Shown one piece after another: positions 38,701 to 46,979 of a DNA stretch of 64,000 nt (position 1 is its first letter; each line of letters begins with the position of its first letter). Under the pieces are notes generated by a model, which saw only the letters and a list, made by a program, of their open reading frames with translations, had not been told where the DNA came from and searched no databases. The translations under genes and the position numbers were made by a program. The DNA comes from Salvator merianae. Lineage: Eukaryota; Chordata; Lepidosauria; Squamata; Teiidae. The stretch is taken from the NCBI GenBank assembly GCA_003586115.2, contig QVOM02000034.1:12007730-12071729 (forward strand), in the 5' to 3' direction.

Positions 38701-41321
38701 AAAAAGCTACATGTGCCTCTTAAATCTCACTTCAAAAGCTGTAATCCTTCATGTAAGACTGGAGAGAGAAACTCTTGTGACTCCACCTATATCCTTTTTT
38801 GTTTCCTGTTTTGACATCACAAGTAAAAAACTTTGGGGGCTGAATACCGCACAGTTGAGCAGGTCTTCAAGCAGAGACACATTAAGATGCTGCTTTAGAG
38901 TTGAGATTTCCTCATCTCTACTACACTTAAGCCAGGCGATTTCCTTTTACTGCTTGTAAAGTTTTGCCTTTCAAAACTGGCAATTTACATTGGAAATGTT
39001 GACAAAAGGAAACAGCAAGAAAATAAGGCACTGCAGTAAGTCACAGACACCCACAAAACAATCACAAAAAAATTTGCAATCAGAAAATGCCCTCCTTGGT
39101 CCCCTGAAGCAAGCAGCAACTGAGTAGCTCCACCAAAATCAGCAGCAAGAGCAGAACATAAATCAACATATTTCCCTCTGAGAGGGCAGGTTTGGCCTAC
39201 ACTATTGAAGTCTGAAAATACAGAATCTATCCTGTATTTACAGGAAGGAAGTATACTTCCAGACATGAAGGGCTTCTCAGTGGTGGCCCCCAGGTTATGG
39301 AATGACCTTCCATCAAGCACCATCATTACATACCTTTTGATGCCTTGTTAACATGAGATGTCCCTACACCACTGCCTTGTACTCTAAGGTTGACTGGTTT
39401 AATGTTCTAATGTTTCAATAGCTGTTCTGTTGTCTTAAACTATTTTTAATTACTCTACCTTGTCACCTGCTCTGGTTTATTCAGGTGGAAAGCAGGCAGG
39501 AAATTCAACAGAAATGACAAGGGCTGCATCCAGATGTTGCTTACTTATTTCACTATATTTGGATATTCCAGAATAAAATACGGATGTTCTGGAATATCCA
39601 TGCTTTATTCCAGAATATCCAAATAGAGCAGAATAAGAAAGTGATATCTGGATGCAACCAACATATTCGAAACTCCTACCTACAGCAGTTTGATATTGCA
39701 TTCAAATGCAGTCATCCTATGTGAGTATACTGGGAAGCGCTGGTTTATACATTCAAAGGAAAACAGGAACCTTTACTTTATTACAGAACAACACTGACTG
39801 ATTATCGCTGAACTTTTGATGCTTCCTGTTAACAGTGCATCCAAGTGCCAAACAGAGACTCTGCAAACGCAACCTGAAGATGCTAAGGCCTGAATGTGGG
39901 AATCTAGGCACAACTTGTATGCTCTAGGGCTGAGTTACTGCTCCCTATATGCCCGCTGTGGAGTAATTTTGAGAGAAGCTCTGAATCTGTAAAAGACAAT
40001 CTAAATTTATATAGATAACAGCCAGTATGGCACGCTCAGTACAATTGACTAGGATCTGGCAGGCTGAGACTCAAATACATGTTTCACTGTAATCTATCTT
40101 GAGAACAGTGGCAGCTCACAAAAAGAGCAACTTCTTGGAAAGCAGAGGATTGCAGGTTTGATCCCTGATGTCTCTCCAGAAGAAGGTCAAGAAACCTGCA
40201 CAGATATATCCACTCAGTGGCACCAAACACCAAGCCTAATCTATTTCTCAGGACTGAGAATGGAGAGTCTAAGCTCTTTCAGGGAAAAAGGGACACCTGT
40301 GATACAACAGATTTTAAGTCAATAGATCAAATGGGTGGTAGGGATGAGATAAGCAGTTTTAGTAAGTCTGGCCATAATAGTTCTGATATCCTTTATGCAA
40401 CTAAGGGCCCAGTCACACCTAAGTTTTAATCTAGCTTCAGTTCACTTTTGGACTGAAAGAACACATCAGCAAAGTGGCTAATCATTTTCTTTCCACATTA
40501 TCTAACCCAAAAGTGGATTTTCTGAACTAAATAATGCTGAAATAAAACATCTTATTACTTTACTGATGTGTTCGCGCAGTCTGAAAGTGTACCGAAGCTA
40601 GATTAAAACTTAGGTGTGACTGGGCCCCTAAGAAGTGAAAAAGAAATAAAGAATTACTAGAATCACAGAGGTGGAGGCTGCCATTCCAGCCCTGAATGCA
40701 ACTTCCTTTTTGATCTGAAACTAGAAATTATTCCAGGAAGACAATGATATTAGGACTGGAGCATTACAAACATTAGTTTGACTCAATTGACCTGCAGATC
40801 AGACAACCTTGCCTCAAACAAATCCAATAAAATAACAAGTTACTGAAGAAAATGTACCCCATAAAGGAGTTTCACAAACTCAGATTTCTTACTTTTGTGT
40901 AAAAACTGTCAAGGAACAGGGGATGGGGTGGCTAGAGAAGGGAAGAGAAAAACCATATCCCAAATTTTCTGAGAACTGGGCCCTATTTATTATATCCAAC
41001 AAGGTTTACTTAGGGAACTCCTCTCTGTGAGATGTTCAGAAAATAAAAACATGGAAAGGGAATTCAGCTGGGTGACACAACACATGCTTTACATGCAAGA
41101 GCTCTTTGCTTCCCAGTACAGAGCAAAGTGTATTTCAGGGAATAAAAACAACAGCAAGTTAATCCGTTGCAGTTTTGCAGGTGGAGGGGTTTACGAAATA
41201 CTTTCCACTTCTGGACACTTCACTGTTGGGCCAAATCCTGCACAAAGCTTTAGCATCACATCATAATACTGCTGAGATTTCATAATGGGTCTCAGTTCTC
41301 AAGAACAGCTCTTCGCCCAGG

Positions 41322-41376
<55 letters not shown>

Positions 41377-42446
41377 ACCAACCAACCACAACTCATACCA
41401 ACAAAAGGACTAGGATTGCACTGGTTTTAGGTCCAAAGTACCACCAGAAACAGTTAATGCAACAGAACACATCATTCCCCACTTAGTCCTGCTTTGCTCA
41501 CTAAGCCATACTTTGCAGGTCTAAGCCAAGCTTCCTGCTCCAAGAAATCCCCTTTAACAGCAGGGATTTTCAAGCTGTGACACCTATTTCACACAAGTAG
41601 TTCCCGTCCCAGCTTCTAGTTAGTTTCCCTTTGCCGATTCCTCCTCTCTCCAGCATCGAAGTATCCCCACGCTCCCGATCTACCAGTTCCACAGCAACGC
41701 TGGAACCAATTCGTTTTTCTTGCAGGCAATCTGGGTAGCTCTGGACGCTAACCCTCCACACCGCCCTGCAACATCCCTACCGCCCGCCCGGCCCAACAGC
41801 CACTCCGGGGCAAAGAAAGAGGTGAGCCCCAATCTCCCTCGGAAGCGCAGTTCAAAGGCGGAAGGACATCGCCAAAACAATTAGGCTCTGCTTCAAAGGG
41901 GGAACCAGGTTCGGCCAAAGTTTATAAATGGCTCAAAATGTGACAAGGGGGGGAGGAAGGGAAGAAAGGTTTTTTGTTTGTTTCAGCGCATCGCCGGCAG
42001 GCAGGCTTTAAGATAACTCGAAGGAATCGTGCAAAAGAAAAACGCTGTTTGTAACTACGCCAGCTTCGTAACCAGGCTTTAGATTTCACTCGCGGTTTGG
42101 AGAGCAGTTTGAACTTGGCAGAATTTTGAGAAGAGCGCAAGTTCCAATGGCGGGGCGAAGGCGTCTGCCCATCTTTCAGCTTCGTTGATTCCCAGAGGAA
42201 TTACCTGTTCCAGCCCCCCCTCCGTCAAAAGAGACCCCTTAGTCTCCCTACTCCCCGCCCCACCCCTCGTTCACTTACAAAGCCATATCCCCGCGATTTG
42301 CCCGTCTGGCGGTCGGTGATAACGACGGCTTCCTCGATGTCCCCGAACACCTCGAAGTACTTCCTCAGCGAGGAGTCCGTGGTATGGTAAGGCAGCCCGC
42401 CGACGAAGATCTTGGTGAAGGTAGTGTCCTTCTGCACCGTGTGCAT
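11435..42446 (-). CDS. RBM38: RBM38 (RNPC1), RRM RNA-binding protein, four coding exons
   Basis: RBM38 is an RNA-binding protein that binds AU/U-rich mRNA elements, controls stability and translation of cell-cycle transcripts, and in mammals is a p53 target (family knowledge). The coding exons 42446-42279, 38604-38481, 35467-35413 and 11738-11435 all have GT/AG borders. Their phases agree and give 651 nt, or 216 residues plus TAG, close to the usual length of this family. The single RRM starts near residue 10. RNP2 is IFVGGL (13-18) and RNP1 is KSRGYGFV (50-57), split by intron 1. The C-terminal part is Ala/Tyr/Gln-rich, contains [14 protein letters not shown] and ends LQPDRMQ. TTFTK and GDIEEAV near the start, and HPSVVIPA before the C-terminus, favour RBM38 over its paralogue RBM24. 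The first ATG in the frame is at 42446; the frame stays open upstream but has no further ATG in the stretch I read. Confidence 0.93.
12856..13012. mobile_element. Palindromic element, GGCCCTTTCTGCACTG family
   Basis: The left end GGTCCCTTCTGCACTG and the inverted right end GGCCCTTTCTGCACTG are TIRs. The sub-terminal parts (ATTCCAGATTGTATCC / ATTCTGGGATATAATCC) are also inverted. The flanks are AAT and TAT, so the 3-bp duplication is imperfect. Lies in RBM38 intron 3. Other copies: 48671-48818 complete, 25787 and 43225 partial. Confidence 0.65.
14930..15215 (+). repeat. Interspersed repeat shared with 52300-52580
   Basis: Matching blocks by eye are GGCCATTTTCTGCATGTTGC here and GGCCATTTTGTGCGTATTGC at 52323, then GTCACTTCCAAGGG followed by CCCTCA in both. 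Boundaries and class unknown. Confidence 0.4.
16235..16456. mobile_element. Inverted-repeat miniature element
   Basis: The left arm TTCTGCACTGGTTGGTATAC and the inverted right arm TTCCACGCTGGATGATATAC match. GGAGCCTCCCTT and AAGGGAGGCTCC form inner arms. No coding frame. Related in its inner arm (GGAAGGCTCCTAGTA) to 17499-17887. Confidence 0.55.
16570..16845 (+). mobile_element. Sauria SINE remnant with internal duplication
   Basis: Sauria SINE landmarks are present: CTTAATCCACCTCACAGGG, GGATAAGATGGAGGAA and the end AAGGTGGGATATATACATC. The middle occurs twice, at about 16640-16710 and 16717-16787 (GACCYTGGGC...CACAGGG...GGATAARATGGAGGAAA), which looks like a local tandem duplication. Confidence 0.6.
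17246..17262 (+). repeat. Poly-G run
   Basis: 17 consecutive G, next to the palindromic MITE at 17273. Confidence 0.9.
17273..17406. mobile_element. Palindromic MITE copy, TSD TCA
   Basis: GGCTGCATCCAGACATCGCT pairs with the right end TGATGTCTGGATGCAACC. The central part holds ATTCTGGAATA words in both orientations. TCA flanks both sides (17270-17272, 17407-17409). Same family as 9653-9759. Confidence 0.75.
17499..17887. mobile_element. 389-bp TIR element, TSD TTT
   Basis: Left end GGGCCTTTCTGCACTTGCC, inverted right end GGGTGATTCCATACTTGC. Further in, AGTAGACCAG pairs with CTGGTCTAGTCTAC. TTT flanks both ends. No coding content. Confidence 0.55.
18400..19060 (-). mobile_element. L2-like LINE 3' region, interrupted by CR1
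   Basis: The block TGTATCCCACCCATTACCTG at 18417 is a minus-strand L2-like 3' end. 18720-18850 (GGAAGCCAAACATCAAAGGC ... AATGGTGCCTGTAGTATCTC) reappears with mismatches at 47120-47230, next to a similar 3' tail. A CR1 tail (18528-18700) sits inside. Confidence 0.5.
18528..18700 (-). mobile_element. CR1 3' UTR fragment
   Basis: On the plus strand it reads AAGAGGAGTCCTGCTGGATC AGGCC..., which is the reverse complement of the CR1 ending seen at 4380, 26868 and 54910. Confidence 0.75.
19441..19560 (+). mobile_element. Sauria SINE fragment
   Basis: Contains CCTCACAGGGTTGTTATGAA GATAAAATTGAG and the end GATGGGATACAAATGCAGAACC, as in the 3' part of Sauria SINEs. Confidence 0.55.
19565..22930. other. 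RBM38 intron 3, unrecognised GC-richer block
   Basis: 20500-22260 is richer in GC than the surrounding intron. On the minus strand it holds Lys/Arg/Glu-rich frame fragments (for example 21748-21566, with a [20 protein letters not shown] stretch). This could be a decayed retroelement gag-like region, but I recognise no domain and find no long terminal repeats. Frames at 21632-22060 and 21904-22479 (plus) and 21838-22248 (minus) overlap here and show no family features. Confidence 0.3.
22940..23113. mobile_element. hAT-like palindromic element
   Basis: The left arm CAGTGGCCCATGCCTTTAAG continues to GGTGGGTGTTCATAACCGG. The inverted right arm is CAGTGGTGGCCCATGGCTTT AAGGGTGGG... with the same continuation, giving arms of about 40 bp around an 85-bp loop. 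Termini of the form CAGNGGTGGCCCA are typical of hAT elements. I could not match an 8-bp target duplication. A related right half is at 56995-57103. Confidence 0.6.
24005..24345 (+). mobile_element. CR1 3' end
   Basis: ORF2-tail remnant (TTTGAAATTGTCTACCTCAA, AAGGGTTTGGACCTGTTCATG) followed by a 3' UTR ending AACAGGCTGGACTAGATGGG. A different subfamily from 3905-4380. Confidence 0.65.
25787..25870. mobile_element. Half palindromic element, GGCCCTTTCTGCACTG family
   Basis: GGTCCTTTCTGTCCCAGGCC TTATTCCAG... matches the left half of 48671-48818. It stops at about 25870, where CR1 sequence begins. Confidence 0.5.
25871..26868 (+). mobile_element. CR1 LINE, ORF2 C-terminal part and 3' UTR
   Basis: Begins DDTKLF-like (reverse-transcriptase catalytic block region and beyond), continues through a decayed C-terminal domain ([37 protein letters not shown]) with several stops and frameshifts. 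Ends with the standard CR1 3' UTR (GGATGCCTAGGTACTGCC ... CAGCAGGGCTCCTCTTATG). 5'-truncated and not functional. Confidence 0.82.
27567..27676. mobile_element. Palindromic MITE copy (diverged)
   Basis: GACTGCGTCCAGCTGTTGCT pairs with GCAATGCCTGGATGTAGTC. The central ATTCTGGAATAAAGCATGGA is identical to other copies. No matching 3-bp flank. Confidence 0.65.
27680..29985. other. RBM38 intron 3, nothing recognised
   Basis: Scattered simple runs (G-run at about 28496, T-run at about 28628, TA dinucleotides at about 28919). No exon-like frame with splice sites or clear repeat was found. Confidence 0.35.
29985..30218 (+). mobile_element. CR1 3' UTR fragment
   Basis: CACCAATTCATGGGAAGATC AGTC, then CTACTGGGAGGCTGTGAGC and GAACAGGCTGCTGAACTAGA TGGGCC correspond to the CR1 3' UTR of the type at 24005-24345. 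Confidence 0.55.
30220..32010. other. RBM38 intron 3, nothing recognised
   Basis: No supported feature in this stretch apart from short A/T runs. Confidence 0.35.
32016..32457. mobile_element. 442-bp TIR element, TSD TAG
   Basis: Left end GGGCCCGTTTGCACTTTAG and inverted right end GGGCCTTTTCGCACTTTCC. TAG on both sides (32013-32015, 32458-32460). Inside is a hairpin AGCTGTGGACAACAA / TTGTTGCCCACAGCT (about 32128-32162). Homologous, in opposite orientation, to 55816-56259 and 44695-45101. Confidence 0.75.
32460..35400. other. RBM38 intron 3, 5' part
   Basis: No further exon or recognisable repeat was found. There is a T-run at 34087-34103. Confidence 0.35.
35413..35467 (-). CDS. RBM38: RBM38 coding exon 3 (55 nt micro-exon)
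   Basis: A pyrimidine-rich tract and CTAG precede GTTTTGCC. The exon encodes [19 protein letters not shown] and ends in donor GTAAGC. The phases (1 in, 2 out) match exons 2 and 4. Its 55-nt length means that skipping it would shift the frame. Confidence 0.92.
35581..35932. mobile_element. 352-bp TIR element, TSD TTA, duplicated arm
   Basis: Left end GGGTGTGATCAGATGGGC and inverted right end GGGTGTGATCAGACGGGC continue as an inverted repeat of about 35 bp. TTA flanks both ends, the preferred target of PIF/Harbinger elements. The left arm (GCTAATTCGGGCGACTTCC to CATTCCAAACTGG) is tandemly duplicated (about 35597-35646 and 35651-35710), with an 11-bp micro-duplication GACTTCCGGTC inside the second copy. 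CpG-rich, non-coding. Confidence 0.75.
35935..37570. other. RBM38 intron 2, nothing recognised
   Basis: AT-rich. A C-run lies at about 36570-36580. No gene or clear repeat. Confidence 0.35.
37577..37680 (+). mobile_element. hAT-like fragment, one end only
   Basis: Starts CAGGGCCACTCAACTTACAG CC and contains CTGAACTACAACTCCCAGCA, typical of a widespread amniote hAT-derived repeat. No right end was seen. Confidence 0.5.
38085..38410 (-). mobile_element. CR1 3' end
   Basis: The plus strand shows the reverse complement of the CR1 ending (AGGAGCCCTACTGGATCAGG), the 3' UTR and part of the ORF2 tail (GTAAATTCCATAAGGTGAAA). Only about 70 bp from RBM38 exon 2. Confidence 0.75.
38481..38604 (-). CDS. 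RBM38: RBM38 coding exon 2
   Basis: 124 nt between acceptor ...TTCTAG and donor GTGAGG. It encodes [15 protein letters not shown] and the rest of the RRM, including [15 protein letters not shown], and ends in SIQT plus one base. One difference from the family is Thr in VTMTDR, where Ala is usual. Confidence 0.93.
39240..39440 (+). mobile_element. L2-like LINE ORF2 end fragment
   Basis: Encodes a run reading [15 protein letters not shown], a motif near the C-terminus of L2-like ORF2 proteins. Confidence 0.5.
39522..39659. mobile_element. Palindromic MITE copy
   Basis: GGCTGCATCCAGATGTTGCT pairs with GTGATATCTGGATGCAACC. The inner part contains two further ATTCCAGAATA-type words. Flanks AAG and AAC, no exact duplication. 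Confidence 0.7.
40025..40090 (+). mobile_element. Sauria SINE head fragment
   Basis: TTGACTAGGATCTGGCAGGC TGAGACTCAAAT resembles the A-box to B-box part of Sauria SINEs. Confidence 0.4.
40105..40260 (+). mobile_element. tRNA-derived SINE fragment
   Basis: GATTGCAGGTTTGATCCCTG ATGTCTCTCCAG looks like a B box and downstream part of a tRNA-type SINE. Family unclear. Confidence 0.35.
40405..40627. mobile_element. 223-bp palindromic element
   Basis: GGGCCCAGTCACACCTAAGT continues to TTTAATCTAGCTTC, and the right end is its exact reverse complement over about 34 bp. CTAA lies on both sides (a 3-bp TAA duplication with one extra C is the alternative). No coding sequence. Lies in RBM38 intron 1. 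Confidence 0.72.
41321..41376 (+). repeat. (GAAA)n microsatellite
   Basis: About 14 uninterrupted gaaa units. Confidence 0.95.
42279..42446 (-). CDS. RBM38: RBM38 coding exon 1
   Basis: 56 codons from ATG to GGC TTT, followed by donor GTAAGTGA at 42278-42271. It holds RNP2 and most of RNP1. The start corresponds to the internal conserved Met of human RBM38 (human has a short N-terminal extension). The start context has G at -3. Confidence 0.92.
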
Positions 42447-43028
42447 CGCGCTGCCGCTGCCGGAGAAGCAGCCCCGACGGCGGCTGCCGCTGCTCTGCGA
42501 GGAGAAGGAGGAGGAGGAGGAGGAAGAGGAAAAGGACGCGGTGGGCGATGGAGAGCGGCGGACGAGGCTGACAAAAGCATCCAAATCGAGGATCCGGGCA
42601 GCTGAGACGTGAGGAAAGACGTCCAGGGTGGGAGGCAGGCAGCAGACGAGCCCCTATGCTCCCAGGCTCATCGTCCTAAGCTGCAGGCAACGAAGAGAAG
42701 GAGGAAGGGAGCCCGCTCCCTTGAGCAACAGCGCCGACGGCTCACGAAAGGCTGCAGAGGCCACAGAGGCAACTCTTCTGCGCGCCATGCATGGGCGCCA
42801 ACCACCAAAATTGCACCATCGACGGCCGGCTCGCTCGGCGGCAAAAGCTGCGAGAAGCGGGAGTAGCGGACGGAGGAGGAGGCTGTTTTTTTGCAGGGGC
42901 TGCTCCGCTCCGCCCTTCACTCGCCCCGCCCCTTCACTCGCCCCGCCCCTGCCTTCATGCCACTGCCCCCCCGCCTGGTCGGCCTGGGCAGCAGCAGCAG
43001 CTGAGTCGTCGGCGCTGGTGGGACCGAA

Positions 43029-43142
43029 GGCATTGTTGGGCTTTGTAGCCCTCTCTTTCCTCCACCTTTACGGGCAAGCTCCAGCGACGGCTGGGCATGA
43101 GCCCGGCGAGCCGCAGGGAGCGCTGGGCATCGTAGTTCGCTT
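43029..43142. promoter_or_regulatory. Two ZNF143-like motifs upstream of RBM38
   Basis: GGGCTACAAAGCCCAACAAT (minus strand, about 43030-43049) and GAACTACGATGCCCAGCGC (minus strand, about 43121-43139) both resemble the ACTACANNTCCCAGCATGC element bound by ZNF143/THAP11. Both have mismatches, so this is suggestive only. Confidence 0.35.
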
Positions 43143-43224
43143 TTAAAGGGAGATGAGGTTGCTGGGAGAAGAGAGGGCTGCTGCTGCGCAACTCTGCCAC
43201 CTGCGATCCAGTTGGCAAGTCCCA

Positions 43225-43262
43225 ATTTCAGGATATAATCAGGCCCAGTACAGAAAGGGCCT
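43225..43262. mobile_element. Half palindromic element, GGCCCTTTCTGCACTG family
   Basis: TTTCAGGATATAATCAGGCC and CAGAAAGGGCC match the right end of 12856-13012. Confidence 0.45.
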
Positions 43263-43264
43263 AT

Positions 43265-44230
43265 GCTAGTGGCCAAATGCTACATTTTGTAGTACTGAAT
43301 TCCAATGTCTCTGACGGCCTGTGTGAAAAATATACATATTCTTTTTTGCTGTCCTGATTCTTGAGAGGTTCAGCTTCATTTGATAACACCTAGTTCTTAT
43401 ATTTGCTGAAGGGGATTAAAATTAGAGGTGTCCCCTCTCCGTTGTTGCCTTTCTCGACTACAAAGCCACAATCCTTTCACCCTTTCTTCATGACAGTGTT
43501 TCTAGCCCCTTTACCAGGCTAAAAAAGCAATACCCCCAGTATAGAAGCTAGGGAATGCCCACTTGTTATGGGTGTCCGGTGTGAGAAATGTCTTCCTTAT
43601 TCCTGCCTCCTGTTGGTTAACCAGCTGATTATCCATTAATAGGACCTGTGTTTTTATTCCCTGGCTATTAGGTTCATTAAGAAGTCTTTGTTAACGGATT
43701 TCATCAAAAGGGGTTTGAAAGTCTAAGGCCACTGCCTGGGGTTATCCTGTGCTGTGACGGGGCATTCCTGGTGAACCATAGTGCTCTGGTTCACTGGACT
43801 GCTCCAAGGGCTGTCTGCATTTCAGTCAGTTTGCACTAGCACAGGCTGGGCCAAGCTTCGAAATCTGGACCTAGTCTTTGCCGTTCCTAGCGCCGCTTCC
43901 TGGCATGCCGGCTGGCCCAATATACTGAATCACAAAGGGAGCACTATCTGTGTGCCCTTCATGGTCTGGTATATCAACAGTAGTCTATTTGTGGACTACT
44001 TTGCCAAAGTCTTCCGGAGGAGCAGGATTCGGCACCATTTTGTTGCAGTATCCCTGTCCATTGCTTTGGACAAAGTGTTTCAGGAGGGAGGGAGGGAGGG
44101 GGGACATCTGCTTTGGATAAAGTGTCCTGTCTTGCACTAGCATGTGGAAGACAAGTCCCTGGATTCCTCTGCAGGACAGAAATGGCCTAAGTAGATCACC
44201 ATCGTCCATGTATCCATTGATTTGACATTG
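43265..44230. other. Intergenic DNA upstream of RBM38
   Basis: No gene recognised. A GGGA tandem run lies at about 44085-44102. Weak words such as TTGCACTAGCA suggest a further decayed TIR element at about 43770-44190. Confidence 0.3.
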
Positions 44231-44239
44231 ACTGACATT

Positions 44240-44640
44240 GAGGAAGACCTGTGCTTCTAAATGCTTGGCAATCTTTTAAAGTTTCTGTGATCTACTCTGG
44301 GACAGATGCTAATCGGACAGACCTACAATTTCTGAGATCTCTCTATGAGTCCTTGTTAAAAACTGGAGTTTTATTGGCCACCTTCTATCTTCTACTGCAG
44401 CAGCTGAGCTTAGTGACAAGCTTCATATTTTGGTTAAGAGATTCACAATCTCACCTTTGAGTCCTTTCATAACTCTTGGAGAAATGCCATCCGGGACTGG
44501 TGATTTGTTGATTTTTAATTTATCAAGTAGTCCTACAACTTCTTTGGTCACAACTGTTTGTCTTAGTGTATCAGACTCTGCTCCTATAAATGAGTTTAGG
44601 CTCAAGGGATCTATGCTAAATTTTCTGTCATGAAGACAGA
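44240..44640 (-). mobile_element. LINE ORF2 reverse-transcriptase fragment
   Basis: The minus strand encodes KSPVPDGISPRVMKGL (an RT-N-terminal KSPGPDGI-type motif of CR1/L2 ORF2). After a frameshift it has a decayed NYRPVSLTSVPGK-type block further along. Several stops; an inactive relic. Confidence 0.7.
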
Positions 44641-44694
44641 GAAAAACAAATTGTTCTGCTTCTCCTCCATTTTAATACCCCCGTGACTCACACA

Positions 44695-45101
44695 GCACCT
44701 TTCTGCACTTTCCATCTTGAAATCTTCACGAGTGAACATTCCAAGATGGAACAGACCTTGCAGTACGGCTGCCATTCGCACTGTAACGGCTGGAACAACC
44801 CAGCAATGAGTTTCCAGCACTCACAGTGCAAATGCTGGCCATCCATGCCATGACAGCAGCCAGCGAAACATCTGGCTGCTGCCATGGCAACTGGGGATGC
44901 AGTGCGACTGCGCAGCCATGCTGCATCACATTCACACCTGGAAGAAGGTGTGAAGCTGTGGACCATGATTTTGTGCTCCATAGCTAGTAGTGATCGGGAG
45001 CAGCTGTAGCCCACTCCCCATCACGAGGGCCTCCGCAAAGTGCAGATGCACTTCACTGGTGAGCGCATGCACATTTACTACTGAAAAGTGTGAACAGGCC
45101 C
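44695..45101. mobile_element. 407-bp TIR element
   Basis: Left end GCACCTTTCTGCACTTTCC and inverted right end GGGCCTGTTCACACTTTTC. Flanks ACA and TCA. Interior homologous to 55816-56259 (same orientation) and 32016-32457 (opposite), including the AGCTGTGG...CCATAGCT hairpin at about 44954-44986. Confidence 0.68.
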
Positions 45102-45214
45102 TCAGACTCCAAAGCAGGAATGACCTCCACAGCCAACCTCCTGCTTCTAGTATATTTAAATAAATTTTAAAAGTGTCTTTACAAGTTGGACAACGTGTTT
45201 CAGAGGTATGCTGA

Positions 45215-45670
45215 TAGAACATAAAAACACAAGGGAAGCCCTGCTGGATCAGGCCCAGACCATCTAGTCCAGCATCCTCACACGGTAGCCCACCAATTGC
45301 TTCTGGACATTCTGAAGCAGAAGTCAAAGGCAAAACCTTCACCTGCTCTCAACTCCCTGCAAATGGCTTTAGAGGCATCCTGCCTGTCTCTCCAACCCAC
45401 AGGAACTACCTAAGAATCCATTCTAGTATTCATTGATACACTGAATTAGTCCAATCTCTTCTTAAAGCCATCCAAGCTAGTGGCTGCCACCACTACCCTG
45501 GTAATAAATCAATAGGCCAATGAAAAAAATACTTCCCCTTGTTATTCCTATACATTCCTGGCTATCAGCTTCATAGATTGCCCCGATTTCAGTATTGTAC
45601 AATGAAGAAAATATTTTTCTGTTCACCTTTTCTGCACTGTGCATGATTTTATAAACTTCCCTAGGCTGAA
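45215..45670 (-). mobile_element. CR1 3' end
   Basis: Reverse complement of the CR1 ending (GGAAGCCCTGCTGGATCAGG), full 3' UTR and part of the ORF2 tail (a decayed MHSAEKVNRKIFSSL block on the minus strand). Confidence 0.78.
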
Positions 45671-46004
45671 GAATTGCCATCCGATCTTAACAGAAGTGTT
45701 CGGGCCCTGTTTTCCCTTCCAGGATTCCATTAGGTTCCAAAACACATGTTTTTTCAGACTTCTGTGTCCTGGCCATCAGATATTTGGAACCAAATTGGGA
45801 TCCCAGCATGCTCGTAGTTCCCTTGTGTTTTACAGAGACTCTCGATGGGTGTCAGTCCTGTGGTTATGTGCTAAGCCTGTCTGACTTATTGTTTTAGGTC
45901 AGAAACCATTTGGAATGGCATCTTTGGAGTCTTATCTATTTAGTAATCTTAAAAATTACTAATTGATAGTTTTTCACTTCTTTCCCCATTTTCAGACTTA
46001 CTGG

Positions 46005-46870
46005 GTGGGACACCTTGTCCCAGGATATGCAACCTGTGCCATGCTGGGACAGGTTGCCACTGGAGCAGGACAGGACCTTCCAAAATGGGACAACCCTCAG
46101 AGCTGTTCTTGGCCTTCAAAGTTTCCAGAAGGGCCCTTGCTGGTGATGCACCATTTCTGGCACTATTTCCAGTGGTGCTTCCTGAAGTACTGCTGATAAG
46201 GGTCTGCCATGGGTCTGCTAATCCACTGTTACTCCTCAGCCTTTTCTGCACTGACTTCTGGTGTTGTCCAGGAAGGGCTTTAAGGGACCTGGTTTCCACA
46301 TGTTATCGCAGGACACCACAGAGCCCACTCCCCAGAATGCTCCATCTGCACAGGATGGAGGAATGAACAGTATAGGGAGTACAAAATGGCCCTCCATTTT
46401 CAGCTCCATTGGTAGACCTCAATATCAAGGTCTGCTGGTGGATTAGTGGGCTCACGGGAGACTTTTTTCAGTGATGCTCCAGTACGTGCCACCAGAAGTA
46501 GCCCAACACTAAAAAGGTCCTTCTTGGAAACTTCGAAGGCCAAGAAGAAAACTTTCTGGCCTTCAAAGACTTCAGGGCTGGTTCCGAGGGTCCAACCTTT
46601 GGAGTTGGCAGCCAGGGCTAGGATGTGATGGGTTATCTAAAATGAAGACGGCCCTGTCTCACTCCAGCTGCAGCCCGTCCTAACAAGGGACAGGTTGCAA
46701 ATCCTGGAATGGAGTGTTCTGCTTCGTTCTGGAATACAGGGGGAGGGGAGTGTGGAAATAGCCCTTGATGTCTACCAGTACAGCAGGATGGGGCACCATT
46801 TTGAGGGCCAGGACCCATAGATCCCCTCCTGGAATGGATTAGGCGGGTGAGTGCAGAACGGACTTTGGAG
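46005..46870. mobile_element. Long inverted-repeat element
   Basis: CCAGGATATGCAACCTGTGC to GAGCAGGACAGG (about 46020-46075) is repeated in inverted form at about 46650-46705 with mismatches. Further inner inverted words occur, such as TTCCAGAAGGGCC against TTCTTGGAAACTTCGAAGGC. No transposase. Confidence 0.45.
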
Positions 46871-46979
46871 TTGTACCAAAGTAGCTAACAATAGCCCTCT
46901 ATAAGACAATAACATGTAAACAACAATAATACAGACACAAAAAATGATCCAGAGTACATTTGTTTGTTTATTTATTTAT

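Larger units (their letters stand above)
42140..43160 (-). promoter_or_regulatory. RBM38: RBM38 CpG-island promoter region
   Basis: The DNA around and upstream of exon 1 is GC- and CpG-rich, unlike the AT-rich introns. GC boxes lie in a short tandem repeat (CTTCACTCGCCCCGCCC units, about 42914-42952). No TATA box stands out. The exact transcription start is not visible. Confidence 0.6.

Noticed and set aside
41321..41376. CRISPR-like array
   Set aside because: A plain (GAAA)n microsatellite. No CRISPR is expected or seen in this vertebrate DNA.
42225..42584. 120-codon version of RBM38 exon 1 starting at 42584
   Set aside because: The codon at 42584 is TTG, not ATG, and the end reads through the GTAAGT donor. 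The conserved start is the ATG at 42446.
42609..43276. Long frames around the RBM38 promoter
   Set aside because: GC-rich, stop-poor DNA on both strands. Low-complexity Arg/Ala/Pro products without splice or family support.
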